From Candidatus Peregrinibacteria bacterium (lineage in GTDB: Bacteria > Patescibacteriota > Gracilibacteria > UBA1369 > UM-FILTER-53-11): 64,000 bases of DNA. The position numbers and the translations under genes are program-made. Under the pieces are notes generated by a model that ran no database searches, was not told the DNA's origin, and saw only the letters and a list, made by a program, of their open reading frames with translations. Of this stretch, positions 47,922 through 56,931 are shown piece by piece (within the stretch, counting starts at the first letter, position 1; each line of letters starts with the position of its first letter). The stretch covers positions 62,001-126,000 of the forward strand of contig JACPMA010000017.1 in the NCBI GenBank assembly GCA_016186205.1, given 5' to 3'.

Positions 47922-48971
47922 ATGGCGCTTTTTCAGTTTTTTGCCCTCATTCCATTTACGGTTTTTAGCGTTCAGGCAGCGCCGGTGCCGGATTTTCAAG
48001 CGCCGCTCCACGGTATTTATCTCACGAGCTATACGGTTGCGAATAAGCAGGGAGAAAATATAATGGCACAGTTTGCGAAACTCGGCGGCAATATGATTGT
48101 GTTTGATGTTCAGGATTCCGGCGGCCGCCTGTCATATCCTTCAAATCTTCCTCTTTCTATTGAGCTCGACAATCGGAATAATAAAATTCCAGATCTTGCC
48201 GCAACGGTCAAAAAAATTCACGATCAAGGTTTTTATGCCACTGCGCGTTTTGTACTTTTTAAAAATACATATCTTGCTGCGCGAAAACCGGCCTGGACCC
48301 TCAAGCAGCGAAAAACCGGAAAAACTTTTTTCAGCCGCGATGGGCCGATTTGGCTTGATCCAGGCAATGCCGAGCTTAAAGAATATCTTATTGATATCGG
48401 GCGCGAACTCGCTGCGGCAGGCGTGGATGAAATTCAATTTGATTATGTGCGTTTTCCGGAAGGCGGACGTGGCGGATATGTCGGCTACCGTTTTACAGGT
48501 GATGAAACGTTTTCTCGCGACCAAGCCCTGACCAATTTTGTTTCCGAAATTGCCACCGAGCTCCATTATTTGGGAATAAAGGTAAGCGTGGATGTTTTTG
48601 GGATTGTCGTTTGGGATAACGTGAGCTGGAAAGTCATCGGTCAAAATGTCGGCGAGCTGGCGAAACATGTTGATGCGATTTATCCGATGCCATACCCTTC
48701 GCATTTTGGATACGGTTGGGGAGGCCATCGAAATCCTGCGGATGAGCCGTATTTTTTTGTGAAGGAAACCACGAAGAAATTTGTAGAGCAGACAAAAGGA
48801 ACAGATGCTCAAATTCGTCCGTGGCTTCAAGGGTTTGCCATGCGGGTTACAAAATACGGTCCAGGTTATGTGCGCGAGCAAATCCGCGCTTTGCGCGACA
48901 TCGGCATAGAAGAATTTTCGATTTGGAATGCGGCGAATAATTACGGCATTGTCTTTAAAGGTTTGGAATAA
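47922..48971 (+). CDS. Exported putative glycoside hydrolase (DUF4015-like)
   Basis: 349 aa. A short signal peptide (ALFQFFALIPFTVFSVQA) is followed by a TIM-barrel-like domain: GIYLTSYTVANKQG, NMIVFDVQDSGGRLSYPS, DEIQFDYVRFPEGG, SVDVFGIVVWDN and VDAIYPMPYPSHFGYGWGG. QFDYVRFPEG is the signature of the DUF4015 putative glycoside hydrolases. The Asp in FDYVRFP is the likely catalytic region. The substrate is unknown, possibly a wall or surface polysaccharide. TATAGT with TGG extension (47907-47912) lies 9 nt before the ATG. Confidence 0.87.
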   Translation: MALFQFFALIPFTVFSVQAAPVPDFQAPLHGIYLTSYTVANKQGENIMAQFAKLGGNMIVFDVQDSGGRLSYPSNLPLSIELDNRNNKIPDLAATVKKIHDQGFYATARFVLFKNTYLAARKPAWTLKQRKTGKTFFSRDGPIWLDPGNAELKEYLIDIGRELAAAGVDEIQFDYVRFPEGGRGGYVGYRFTGDETFSRDQALTNFVSEIATELHYLGIKVSVDVFGIVVWDNVSWKVIGQNVGELAKHVDAIYPMPYPSHFGYGWGGHRNPADEPYFFVKETTKKFVEQTKGTDAQIRPWLQGFAMRVTKYGPGYVREQIRALRDIGIEEFSIWNAANNYGIVFKGLE

Positions 48972-48974
48972 AAA

Positions 48975-49018
48975 GAGCGGAGGTTTGGGTCTTGTGGGTT
49001 TCCGCTCCGAGGCGGACT
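48975..49018 (+). repeat. Partial family A element (hairpin 1 only)
   Basis: GAGCGGA and TCCGCTC form a stem around GGTTTGGGTCTTGTGGGTT, followed by CGAGGCGG. It contains the same GGGTCTTGTGGGT core as the copies at 20376-20401 and 29549-29572. It lies just after the glycoside hydrolase stop codon. Confidence 0.65.
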
Positions 49019-49028
49019 GAAATAACTG

Positions 49029-49073
49029 CAAAAAACCCGCCCTTTTCATCTCGATCGTATGGGCGGATTTTTT
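49029..49073. terminator. Bidirectional intrinsic terminator
   Basis: An A-run, then CCGCCC, an 18-nt loop, GGGCGG, and ATTTTTT, placed between two convergent genes (ends at 48971 and 49097). It works in both directions by symmetry. Confidence 0.75.
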
Positions 49074-49096
49074 ACGCTTGATTTTCAGAATTTCTA

Positions 49097-49978
49097 TTAA
49101 GCTGGCGGAGGCACAGAATCTGCTGGCGGAGTCGGCATAGATCCGCTGTCAGCCGGAGGTGCCGGAGGCGTTTCATCTTCATCATCATTATCTCGATCTT
49201 GCATTTTCACGAGTACGACACCGACAAGAGAATGATCATTTGGATTTCTTCGCACAAGTCCGAAAATCCTATCACCTGTCTGGAAATCAGCAAGCGTTCC
49301 TGCGCGCGCACCATCATCTTCGATAACGGCAAGTACAGTTTTTGCAGTGACTAAAACTTTTGCTTGCGCTCCATGTTTTTTCAAGAGTATCACGCCATTT
49401 ACCGTATCCACAGAGGCAACCCACGCTTGGAGAACTTTTGGTTTTGAGAATCGGCGAGCTTGAGCTTCCGCGCGTTTAGCTTTCATTATCTTTATCCGCT
49501 CTTCTTTTTCCTGCATTCTCCGAGCGCGTTCCATGGCATCCTTTTTCTCACGCATGAGTTTTGCAAATTGAGCATCCACTTTAGCTTCAAATTTTGCTTT
49601 CTGTTTTGCTTCCCATTGCGCCTGATTTTCCATTTTTTCCTTTTGTTCCTCAAGCCGTTTATTTAACCATTCCTGAATTTCTTTCACTTTTTTCTCTAAG
49701 ACATCCCCGCTTAAAGCGCTTAATTTTGCCGTGAGCGTTGCTTGTTCTTCAAGAGAGAGAAGCGATAATTGTTCTACAGAGAAATATGTAGAAAGATTAA
49801 ATTCAACCGACGCTGAAGTGTCATTAGATGTATCTCCAGATGGAGGCGGCGTAGAACTATCTGCAGGCGGAGTAGAAGTATCCGCAGGAGGCGTAGCCCC
49901 AGCATCTTGAGCAAAAGCCGTTGCCGAGAACGCCATCAAGAGTAATCCTGCGAGGAGCGAAGTAAGAAAACGTTTCAT
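49097..49978 (-). CDS. Exported coiled-coil protein with Pro-rich ends
   Basis: 293 aa. It has a signal peptide (FLTSLLAGLLLMAFSATAFA), a Pro/Thr/Ser-rich low-complexity stretch (PPADTSTPPADSSTPPPSGD), a long charged coiled coil (residues about 85-180, rich in KEKMENQAQWEAKQKAK and MRRKK-type heptads), a small beta domain (VLQAWVASVDTVNGVILLKK...GDRIFGLVRRN) resembling DUF5666, and an acidic Pro-rich tail. It is probably exported or surface-associated, but the role is unknown. The 140-bp region before uvrB on the other side holds a small ACGAACC-A-GGTTCGT palindrome (50015-50029). Confidence 0.75.
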   Translation of the reverse strand: MKRFLTSLLAGLLLMAFSATAFAQDAGATPPADTSTPPADSSTPPPSGDTSNDTSASVEFNLSTYFSVEQLSLLSLEEQATLTAKLSALSGDVLEKKVKEIQEWLNKRLEEQKEKMENQAQWEAKQKAKFEAKVDAQFAKLMREKKDAMERARRMQEKEERIKIMKAKRAEAQARRFSKPKVLQAWVASVDTVNGVILLKKHGAQAKVLVTAKTVLAVIEDDGARAGTLADFQTGDRIFGLVRRNPNDHSLVGVVLVKMQDRDNDDEDETPPAPPADSGSMPTPPADSVPPPA

Positions 49979-50117
49979 AAAATAAAAAGGTTAGAAAATA
50001 AAATTTGAATAGAAACGAACCAGGTTCGTCAGATAGTACAAATATGCAAAATAACCGTTACATACTGGGGTTGGGATAGCGCGAAATAGTCGGTTCTGAT
50101 AGACTTATTCGGTCTTT

Positions 50118-52085
50118 ATGTCTCAAAAGTTCCAGCTTGTTGCGCCTTTCAAGCCGACCGGCGATCAGCCGCAGGCCATTGAAAAATTGGTGTCTGGGTT
50201 AAAATCCGGAAAAAAACATCAAACTTTACTCGGCGTAACTGGATCCGGTAAAACTTTTTCTGTCGCTTCAGTAATAGAACAGGTGCAAAAACCGACGCTA
50301 ATCATTTCGCATAATAAAACGCTTGCCGCGCAGCTTTTTGGCGAATTCAAAGAATTTTTTCCAAAGAATGCGGTTGATTATTTTGTTTCTTATTATGATT
50401 ACTATCAGCCCGAAGCATATCTTCCGGCAACAGACACCTATATCGAAAAAGATGCGGCGATTAATGAAGAAATAAATAAATTCCGCCATGCTGCGACCAT
50501 GCATCTTTTGACGCGACGCGACGTCATTATTGTGGCTTCTGTATCATGTATTTATGGCCTCGGTTCGGTCTCAAAGTATGAGGCGCTTGCGATCACTTTG
50601 AAAAAAGGCGAACAATTTCAGCGCGATAAATTGCTTCGCAGGCTCACCGATATTCAATACACGCGCAGTCAAATGGAGTTCAAGCAGGGCATGTTTCATG
50701 TGCTTGGCGATACGGTTGAAATTTTTCCGCCAGGCCAAGATACGATTTTCCGCTTGGAATTTTTCGGCGATGAAATCGAAAATATTGCGGAGGCGGATTC
50801 TTTTACCGGCGAAGTTATTCGCGAGATGGAAGAGGTGACGATTTTTCCCGCAAAGCATGATGTGACCACCGAAGACCGCATTAAAAAAGCCGTAGATGGA
50901 ATTCGCATAGATCTTGATGAACGCGTGAAGCAACTCCAAAAAATGGGGAAGAATTTGGAAGCTGAGCGCATAAAAACGCGCACGGAATATGACATCGAAA
51001 TTTTACTTGAAACCGGTTATTGCACAGGAATTGAAAATTATACGCGCTACTTGAATCTGCGCGAACCCGGCGTGGAGCCGGACACGCTGCTTGATTATTT
51101 TCCAGATGATTTTTTGCTTATTATCGACGAGTCGCATATGACTGTTCCGCAAATCGGCGGAATGCACAATGGGAATTTTTCGCGCAAGCAGACGCTCATA
51201 AATTACGGTTTTCGGCTTCCATCAGCCCACGATAATCGGCCGCTAAAGTTTGAGGAGTTTGAAAAGCACATGAAGCAGACGATTTATATTTCCGCGACGC
51301 CGGCTGAATTTGAAATGAAAAAATCGAAAGGAAATATTGCCGAGCAGATTGTGAGGCCGACAGGCTTGATTGATCCGCAAGTGGAAGTGCGTCCTTCAAA
51401 AGGACAGATTCAGGATCTTATTGAGGAAATTAAAAAGCGCGTGAAGTCGAAAGAAAGAACGCTTATCACGACGCTTACAAAACGTTCGGCTGAAGATCTT
51501 ACTGATTATCTTGTTGACGCCGGATTTAAAGTGAAATATCTGCATTCTGACATTGAAACGCTTGAGCGCGTGGAAATTCTGCGCGATCTGCGTTTGGGAA
51601 AAATAGACGTGCTCGTCGGTATTAATCTGCTTCGCGAAGGACTTGATCTTCCAGAAGTTTCTTTCATCGCCATTCTTGATGCTGATAAGCAGGGATTTTT
51701 GCGTTCTACTCCGGCGCTCATCCAAACCATCGGTCGTTGCGCGCGCAATGTGAACGGTTTTGTCGTGATGTACGGGGATAAAATGACAGATGCCATGAAA
51801 GGCGCTCTTAATGAGACCGAGCGCCGCCGCAAGATCCAAATGGAATACAATAAAAAGCACGGTATTACGCCGCAAACGATCGTGAAGGCAATACGCGAAA
51901 TTCAACTGCCGAAGAAAAAAGAGAAAAAACATATCGATACGAAAAAAATCCCGCGCGAAGAGATGGGACGGTTTATCAAAATGCTTGAAGATCAGATGGA
52001 AATAGCATCGCAGAATATGGAATTCGAAAAAGCCGCTGAACTGCGTGATGAAATCGACGAAATCCGGAGAAAAATGAAAATCTAA
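50118..52085 (+). CDS. uvrB: Excinuclease ABC subunit B
   Basis: 655 aa, full length. LLGVTGSGKTF is Walker A (about 37-47). YYDYYQPEAYLPATDTYIEKD is the beta-hairpin that probes damaged DNA. IDESHMT is motif II, TIGRCARN is motif VI, and the C-terminal UVR motif (MEIASQNMEFEKAAELRDEIDEI) binds UvrC. It is part of nucleotide excision repair. I see no LexA-type box upstream. It overlaps the convergent unknown gene by 4 bp. Confidence 0.98.
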   Translation: MSQKFQLVAPFKPTGDQPQAIEKLVSGLKSGKKHQTLLGVTGSGKTFSVASVIEQVQKPTLIISHNKTLAAQLFGEFKEFFPKNAVDYFVSYYDYYQPEAYLPATDTYIEKDAAINEEINKFRHAATMHLLTRRDVIIVASVSCIYGLGSVSKYEALAITLKKGEQFQRDKLLRRLTDIQYTRSQMEFKQGMFHVLGDTVEIFPPGQDTIFRLEFFGDEIENIAEADSFTGEVIREMEEVTIFPAKHDVTTEDRIKKAVDGIRIDLDERVKQLQKMGKNLEAERIKTRTEYDIEILLETGYCTGIENYTRYLNLREPGVEPDTLLDYFPDDFLLIIDESHMTVPQIGGMHNGNFSRKQTLINYGFRLPSAHDNRPLKFEEFEKHMKQTIYISATPAEFEMKKSKGNIAEQIVRPTGLIDPQVEVRPSKGQIQDLIEEIKKRVKSKERTLITTLTKRSAEDLTDYLVDAGFKVKYLHSDIETLERVEILRDLRLGKIDVLVGINLLREGLDLPEVSFIAILDADKQGFLRSTPALIQTIGRCARNVNGFVVMYGDKMTDAMKGALNETERRRKIQMEYNKKHGITPQTIVKAIREIQLPKKKEKKHIDTKKIPREEMGRFIKMLEDQMEIASQNMEFEKAAELRDEIDEIRRKMKI

Positions 52086-53467
52086 AAGAAAACAGGGGAG
52101 AGATCAGGCTGTTCCCCTGGGCGTGGCTTTTTCTGCGGCGGTTGCGGGAGAAATCCGTTTTGCGCCAAGCTAGAAAATATAAGCTCAAAATGAGCAATGG
52201 CATCAGCGAGTTTTTGCAGCTCTGAACGGAGCCTTTCCGGCGTGCCGCCATAAAGATATGTCTCCACGCTTACTTCTGTTTGAGCAACGGCTGTCAAAAG
52301 TTCATCAATTACTTCCGGTGGAAAGAATTCATGCGCTTTCAGGCGTCCGAAAAGATCAACAATGCTTGTATAGCCTATAACTTTTCCAAGACTCCGTTTA
52401 TTCATTTTTTCTTTTCCTTCCAAAAGTCTGGTGATATGCGCATGCGCATCCGAAAACATAATCAGTATCTGCATGAAATCCTCGCAGCGCTGTTTGCGCG
52501 CAGGACTTTGATTTTCATTTTCGCGATAGCGGCGCAATCCTTCCGCTAAACAGTCGCCAAGAAATATAAACATTCGTTCTTCCGGCGTGGTTTCACCGCT
52601 GTCGTTTACAAACGGCAAATCCATAAGCGTACGGCCAAGTTCTTCTTCCAGGCGCTGTATAGCAACGTTTTTTTCATAGGTGAATTCGCCGGAGCGCTGG
52701 AATGTTCTTTGCACCTCGCGAACTGCAGATGCGACTGCATTCATGCGTTCTTGTGGGTTTGTTTCAGAGCAAATTATGACGGCAAGCTGCGGAGCGATTC
52801 GCATAAAATACTTAATAAACAGTTCGGCTTTACGCTGGATGTCTTTTCTAAAATCGGCATTCCCTTGATGCAGGAGCGCTAGTGCATCAGGTAATTCCAT
52901 ATCGCCGTTAATTTGAGTAATTTTTGTAATAATTCTCAACGCCGCTGAAAGTTTTTTCATGCTCCGCAAAAAAGTTTGGAAAAAATATTTTACGTCTTTG
53001 TTTCTGTCGAAAGCAAAAAGACATTCTTGCACCGCAGCAAGGAGGTCGAAGTAGAGCGATTCACCAATGCGTTTTATGATCGGATTTTGGAACGTTTGAA
53101 GATGCCCCATAAAAGGTCTGAAAAGTTGAGTCTCAAGGTCGCGCGCAGTATCCTCAAATTCTTTTTGTTGATCAGGATCGCCAAGAATTTTTCTGTCGTG
53201 AAATACGTTGCCGCCAGCAAGCACTTCGTGGACTTTGAGGCCGACTTCTTTTGCAACCGTGAGATGCGGGCCAAAACGGACTTCACTTAATCTTACAAGG
53301 TCGCCTAAATTTCTTCCTATGTCCGTTGCTGATTGTGGCGTCTGCAGAAGATTTCTCTGGAATCCGGTATTTTGCATTCTTCGGATGCGCGTAAGCTCTT
53401 CCGGAGGTATTTCTGTCGGAGTTGATCTATTCCGTTGTCTATCTAAAGATAAGATATTGTTAACCAT
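52082..53467 (-). CDS. Hypothetical helical protein
   Basis: 461 aa, no family recognised. It is soluble and almost all helical, with a polar N-terminus (LDRQRNRSTPTEIPPEE) and a Pro-rich tail (PQPPQKKPRPGEQPDL). It is the same length as the helical protein at 44935-46320, but I see no sequence similarity. A TATACA with a TGG extension lies 12 nt before the ATG. Confidence 0.7.
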   Translation of the reverse strand: MVNNILSLDRQRNRSTPTEIPPEELTRIRRMQNTGFQRNLLQTPQSATDIGRNLGDLVRLSEVRFGPHLTVAKEVGLKVHEVLAGGNVFHDRKILGDPDQQKEFEDTARDLETQLFRPFMGHLQTFQNPIIKRIGESLYFDLLAAVQECLFAFDRNKDVKYFFQTFLRSMKKLSAALRIITKITQINGDMELPDALALLHQGNADFRKDIQRKAELFIKYFMRIAPQLAVIICSETNPQERMNAVASAVREVQRTFQRSGEFTYEKNVAIQRLEEELGRTLMDLPFVNDSGETTPEERMFIFLGDCLAEGLRRYRENENQSPARKQRCEDFMQILIMFSDAHAHITRLLEGKEKMNKRSLGKVIGYTSIVDLFGRLKAHEFFPPEVIDELLTAVAQTEVSVETYLYGGTPERLRSELQKLADAIAHFELIFSSLAQNGFLPQPPQKKPRPGEQPDLSPVFF

Positions 53468-53548
53468 ATAGTCATAATTTGTATACCAAACAAGATATAT
53501 CTTATAACAGATTGATATTCATATGTCAATATGATAGTATGGCGCCGC

Positions 53549-54394
53549 ATGAAAACTGCCACGAAAACTGTGCTAAAAAGTTTTTTGCCTCGAAGAGTGC
53601 GCACTTTTTTAAAAACAGGTTTTTATAGCTTTTTGGATGCAGTAGATCTTATACGTGGAGCCGACCCAATGATTCCTCCGCGGCGTTTTTATTATATCGG
53701 CAGCGGTGATTTTAAAAAAATCGGCGAGGATTATCTAACGCGCTTTATTCGAGATTGCGGACTTACACATGCCTCAAAAGTTCTCGATATTGGCTGCGGC
53801 AGCGGCCGTTTAGCAGTACCGTTAACTAAATATTTGAATGAGCAAGGAAGCTATGACGGATTTGATATTGATCCCAGAGGAATATTGTGGTGCACAAAAA
53901 ACATAACTGCCAAATACCCGAATTTTCGTTTCTGCGTAAGCGATATTTATAATAAAGAATACAACACGTTCGGAAAATATTCGGCAAAAGAATATCGATT
54001 TCCTTATAAGGATTCTTCGTTTGATTTGGTTGCATTAACTTCAGTCTTCACGCATATGCTTCCGGACGATATAGCTCATTATCTTGCGGAAATCGCCCGC
54101 GTGCTAAAGCCAGGAGGAAAAGTACTCGCCACCTATTTTCTTTTTAATAAAAAAAGCGGCTATCTTAATACAATCCGCGGCACGCTGAATTTTGCTTATG
54201 ACTGCGATATATATCGCACTATAAGCGATGAAATTCCTGAAGCAGCGATAAGTTTTGATGAGGAATATATTTTGGGTTTATATAAAGATGCAGGCTTATC
54301 GATGGCTGGGCCTATTGAATACGGCGCGGAGACGGGAAGGCAAGATATTATTCTGGGGGAAACCAAGGTTTCCCCCACGAGCTCGCCTCGCTGA
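53549..54394 (+). CDS. Class I SAM-dependent methyltransferase, C-terminus from repeat
   Basis: 281 aa from the ATG at 53549. VLDIGCGSGRLAVPLTKYL (motif I), YDGFDIDPRGILWC, FPYKDSSFDLVALTSVFTHML and IARVLKPGGKVLATYFLF are standard Methyltransf_11/25 motifs. The substrate is unknown. The last 14 residues (LGETKVSPTSSPR and stop) are translated from the repeat element 54353-54498, so the natural C-terminus has been replaced or extended. GATAGT lies 10 nt before the ATG. Confidence 0.85.
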   Translation: MKTATKTVLKSFLPRRVRTFLKTGFYSFLDAVDLIRGADPMIPPRRFYYIGSGDFKKIGEDYLTRFIRDCGLTHASKVLDIGCGSGRLAVPLTKYLNEQGSYDGFDIDPRGILWCTKNITAKYPNFRFCVSDIYNKEYNTFGKYSAKEYRFPYKDSSFDLVALTSVFTHMLPDDIAHYLAEIARVLKPGGKVLATYFLFNKKSGYLNTIRGTLNFAYDCDIYRTISDEIPEAAISFDEEYILGLYKDAGLSMAGPIEYGAETGRQDIILGETKVSPTSSPR

Positions 54395-54498
54395 GCGAGG
54401 ACTCGCCCCCCTTCCTTTTGCTCGCTCGGACTGGCAGAGCCAGATCCTCGCTCATGAGGAGGCGAGATCGTGGTGCGAAAATCCAAGGTTTACCCCAG
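54353..54498 (-). repeat. Palindromic interspersed element, family A relative, copy 3
   Basis: 146 bp bounded by imperfect inverted ends CTGGGGGAAACC and GGTTTACCCCAG. On the minus strand the second half, AAAGGAAGGGGGGCGAGTCC, a CTCGCTCAGCGAGG hairpin, CGAGCTCGTGGGGGAAAC and GTTTCCCCCAG, matches the pabB copy nearly base for base. The first half instead contains CTGGC-TCT-GCCAG and CGCCTCCTCATGAGCGAGG. It carries the stop codons of both flanking convergent genes. Confidence 0.85.
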
Positions 54499-56862
54499 AA
54501 TAAAAAGCTTGCCGTAGTCCCTGTTTTTAAGGCGGCTGTCTAAAAGGTAGCAGGTTTTTGATTTATTTTGTGCGCTTTTGCCGAGCTCTGCGAGGATTTC
54601 GCGAAAGCGTGTTATGGCGCGCGGAAGAGTGTATTGCTCGAAACCGTTTTCAAATTGTTTTGAGCGATTGGCGAGAATCGGATCATTCGGCGGATCAAAA
54701 GGAATTTTTTGAAACACGGCTATGTCGATGTCGTTTTCGATTTCCTGGAGATTTGGAAGAATTTGGTTTGTGGAAAGCAGCGCGGATTTTTCAGGATTTT
54801 CTTTGAAGAGAGCAAGCGATTTTCCTTTGCCGCCGGACGGACCCATGGCGAGAAGCCGGATTCCAATCGGCTGGATTTTCGGAAGGAGCGCTTGATACAT
54901 TGCTGCAACGGTTTTTTTGGAGCTTAAAAGGAAAAGTACACGGCCCCTTTTTTCACAAATAATTTCAGTGAAGAGTTTTATGCAGCGTTTGAAATAGCCT
55001 TCGGAATACGGTTCCGGAAAATCATCGGGGATTTTAATATTGAGATTTCCGTAGCCCGTATTTTGTATTTCGCGTTCCATTTTTATTTCTTTCCATTCCG
55101 AACCAAATTCAAAAAGTTCTCGTATGAGTCGAAAACTTCCGTCACCGCTCAATGCTTCGCTTTGAAGGATTATTTTCTGGAATGACTGTGTGCATTTTTG
55201 AAAATATTCAGCAATGAGAATTGGAGCTTGATGAAAAACGAGTTCGTTGGCGGAAGCCCGGATCCAATTTGCGGTATTTGGCTGCGGTTTAAATACTTCA
55301 GCGAGTTTTTCTTTTGTTGGATGATCCGGGAGGTTTGCAAGGGCGATTAACACGCGTTTCCATTCATGAGTTTGCCGTAATTCATCATCAAGAATCACAT
55401 TTCCTTTAAAGCCGGCTTCATCTTCGCTGACAAAACGTTCATAAAAAATTCCCATGAGTCCGAATAGCATGGCTGCTTTTTCTCCAAAAATCGGACGAAG
55501 GTTGATTTCGGTAAACCGTTTAAAAAAAGCATTTGTAAAAGAATCTTCCAGACGGGAAGCTTCCGCGATGATGAGGCTGCGGCGCTGTTGTTGGTGCTGT
55601 ATGCCGTCCGTGAGTTTTTCCGCAATGCCGCGGGCCAAAGCGTATTGATGTATTAATACGATAAAACAATGGGAAGCGGTTTTAAGCGCTTTTTTCCAGA
55701 AAATATCTTGCCCTTCTTCATCGGCGAGAAGATCAAAGAGCGGGAATTCTTCACGATCGAGCGAAAGTTCGTCGCGATCGCCGGTTTCGGTTGTTTCATT
55801 CCACAGAATCATTTTGAGGAGAAAAGGCGTTTCTTCGGCCGGGAAATTGTGTTGTTTTAATTTTGACGCGAGTTTTTTCGGCGAAATATAAAAATTCGGT
55901 TCTTTAAGCGTAGCTGTGGAGAGATTTAATGACGCGGCAGCGCGGAGGATTTCATCGCGCTTGCGCGTCGTATTGTAGGCAACGAGGATAGGTTGCTCTT
56001 TGAGTTTTTGAAATGGAATTTCAGCAGCAGATTCCAGTAAAATTTTTTGACCGGAGAGAAATTGCGTAATTATTTCATCATTCCATAATTGATTAGGCGC
56101 GGCGGTTCTGATCCATCCCTCGCTCGGTACGGCGTTCTCGCGGCCAGCGCCGCGAGCCGCCATAAGGCGCATCCGCCCGCTCCGCTTTCGCGTATGCGCC
56201 TCGCACTCGGCCTTGCCGCCCCGACGTACGTCGGGGACCTTGCCGGCAAGGCCTCCGTGAGCCTCGCTCGGAATGGACACAGAACCGCCGCGCCTAGAAA
56301 ATAATTCTTTTCCAGTCCACCCCGATTTTTCCAACACAGCCTGAATTTTTCCCATAGCCGCCTGCGGAATTTCGGCAATTCGGCCAAGCAAAAATTCAAA
56401 AAATTCCACCGTAGTCTCGCAATCCACCATCGCGCGGTGGCTATCGCGGAGCGTCAATCCATATTTTTTCATTAAAACCTCCAATGCATACGATGATTCT
56501 TTCAAAAGTAAAATCCGCGCCAGTGCGACAGTGTCTATTTCCGGATTTTTCACTTCCGCGTGATGCGAGCGCAGAAAAGCCGTATCAAAAGCAATATTAT
56601 GTCCGACGATCGGCAAGCCACCGGCAAATTCCAGCACATTCTTTTTTATATCGGCAAAAAGCGGCGCAGTTTTGACATCCTCATTTTTAATTCCCGTCAG
56701 CAACGTTATTTCATATGGCAAAGGAACGCGCGGATTTACGAGCGATTCCCATTGTTTGATAATTTTGCCATTTTCCCATTGAATTGCCGCTACTTCAATA
56801 ATATGGTCTCGGCTTGGATCTATACCTGTTGTTTCTGTATCAAGAAAAATGAACGGTCCCAT
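54490..56862 (-). CDS. DnaQ-type 3'-5' exonuclease fused to degenerate DinG-like helicase
   Basis: 790 aa from the ATG at 56862 (a GTG five codons upstream is possible). Residues about 1-165 are a DEDD exonuclease: FIFLDTETTGIDPSRDHIIE, GLPIVGHNIAFDTAFLR and DSHRAMVDCETTVEFFEFLL, with all acidic residues present. The remainder follows the DinG helicase layout, but the key motifs are lost. Walker A reads LLESAAEIPFQK instead of EAGTGTGK(S/T). The DEAH region reads IIAEASRLEDS. The arginine-finger motif VI reads TRFREILAELGKSAQ in place of QGFGRLIR, although DSRLKNRDYGKLF at the end is kept. Between the domains lies a 203-bp repeat translated as about 68 residues. It is probably active as a nuclease but not as an ATPase. 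Confidence 0.86.
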   Translation of the reverse strand: MGPFIFLDTETTGIDPSRDHIIEVAAIQWENGKIIKQWESLVNPRVPLPYEITLLTGIKNEDVKTAPLFADIKKNVLEFAGGLPIVGHNIAFDTAFLRSHHAEVKNPEIDTVALARILLLKESSYALEVLMKKYGLTLRDSHRAMVDCETTVEFFEFLLGRIAEIPQAAMGKIQAVLEKSGWTGKELFSRRGGSVSIPSEAHGGLAGKVPDVRRGGKAECEAHTRKRSGRMRLMAARGAGRENAVPSEGWIRTAAPNQLWNDEIITQFLSGQKILLESAAEIPFQKLKEQPILVAYNTTRKRDEILRAAASLNLSTATLKEPNFYISPKKLASKLKQHNFPAEETPFLLKMILWNETTETGDRDELSLDREEFPLFDLLADEEGQDIFWKKALKTASHCFIVLIHQYALARGIAEKLTDGIQHQQQRRSLIIAEASRLEDSFTNAFFKRFTEINLRPIFGEKAAMLFGLMGIFYERFVSEDEAGFKGNVILDDELRQTHEWKRVLIALANLPDHPTKEKLAEVFKPQPNTANWIRASANELVFHQAPILIAEYFQKCTQSFQKIILQSEALSGDGSFRLIRELFEFGSEWKEIKMEREIQNTGYGNLNIKIPDDFPEPYSEGYFKRCIKLFTEIICEKRGRVLFLLSSKKTVAAMYQALLPKIQPIGIRLLAMGPSGGKGKSLALFKENPEKSALLSTNQILPNLQEIENDIDIAVFQKIPFDPPNDPILANRSKQFENGFEQYTLPRAITRFREILAELGKSAQNKSKTCYLLDSRLKNRDYGKLFILG
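56094..56296. repeat. 203-bp element with 17-bp perfect terminal inverted repeats, in frame in the DnaQ-DinG gene
   Basis: The ends TAGGCGCGGCGGTTCTG (56094-56110) and CAGAACCGCCGCGCCTA (56280-56296) are perfect inverted repeats. Inside are more palindromes: CTCGCGGC-CAGC-GCCGCGAG, AGGCGCAT...ATGCGCCT, CCCCGACGTACGTCGGGG and CTTGCCGGCAAG. GC content is far above the flanks. Read on the minus strand it stays open and supplies the linker between exonuclease and helicase domains. Confidence 0.88.
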
Positions 56863-56931
56863 AGCAGTCCGTTTCACTTTATCTGAAACTTCGATTTAGT
56901 GTAAGATAAATTCCTCCACCTGCGCAATCTT

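Noticed and set aside
48141-49049. 302-aa open frame on the minus strand
   Set aside because: It lies wholly opposite the glycoside hydrolase gene and its codons mirror that frame. The composition is unlike a real protein.
56094-56296. Insertion sequence with transposase
   Set aside because: Terminal inverted repeats are present, but 203 bp cannot encode a transposase and none is seen. At most it is a non-autonomous element.
56070-56399. 109-aa minus-strand frame across the GC-rich element
   Set aside because: It is an alternative frame of the element. The DnaQ-DinG frame through the same region connects two conserved domains and is the real one.
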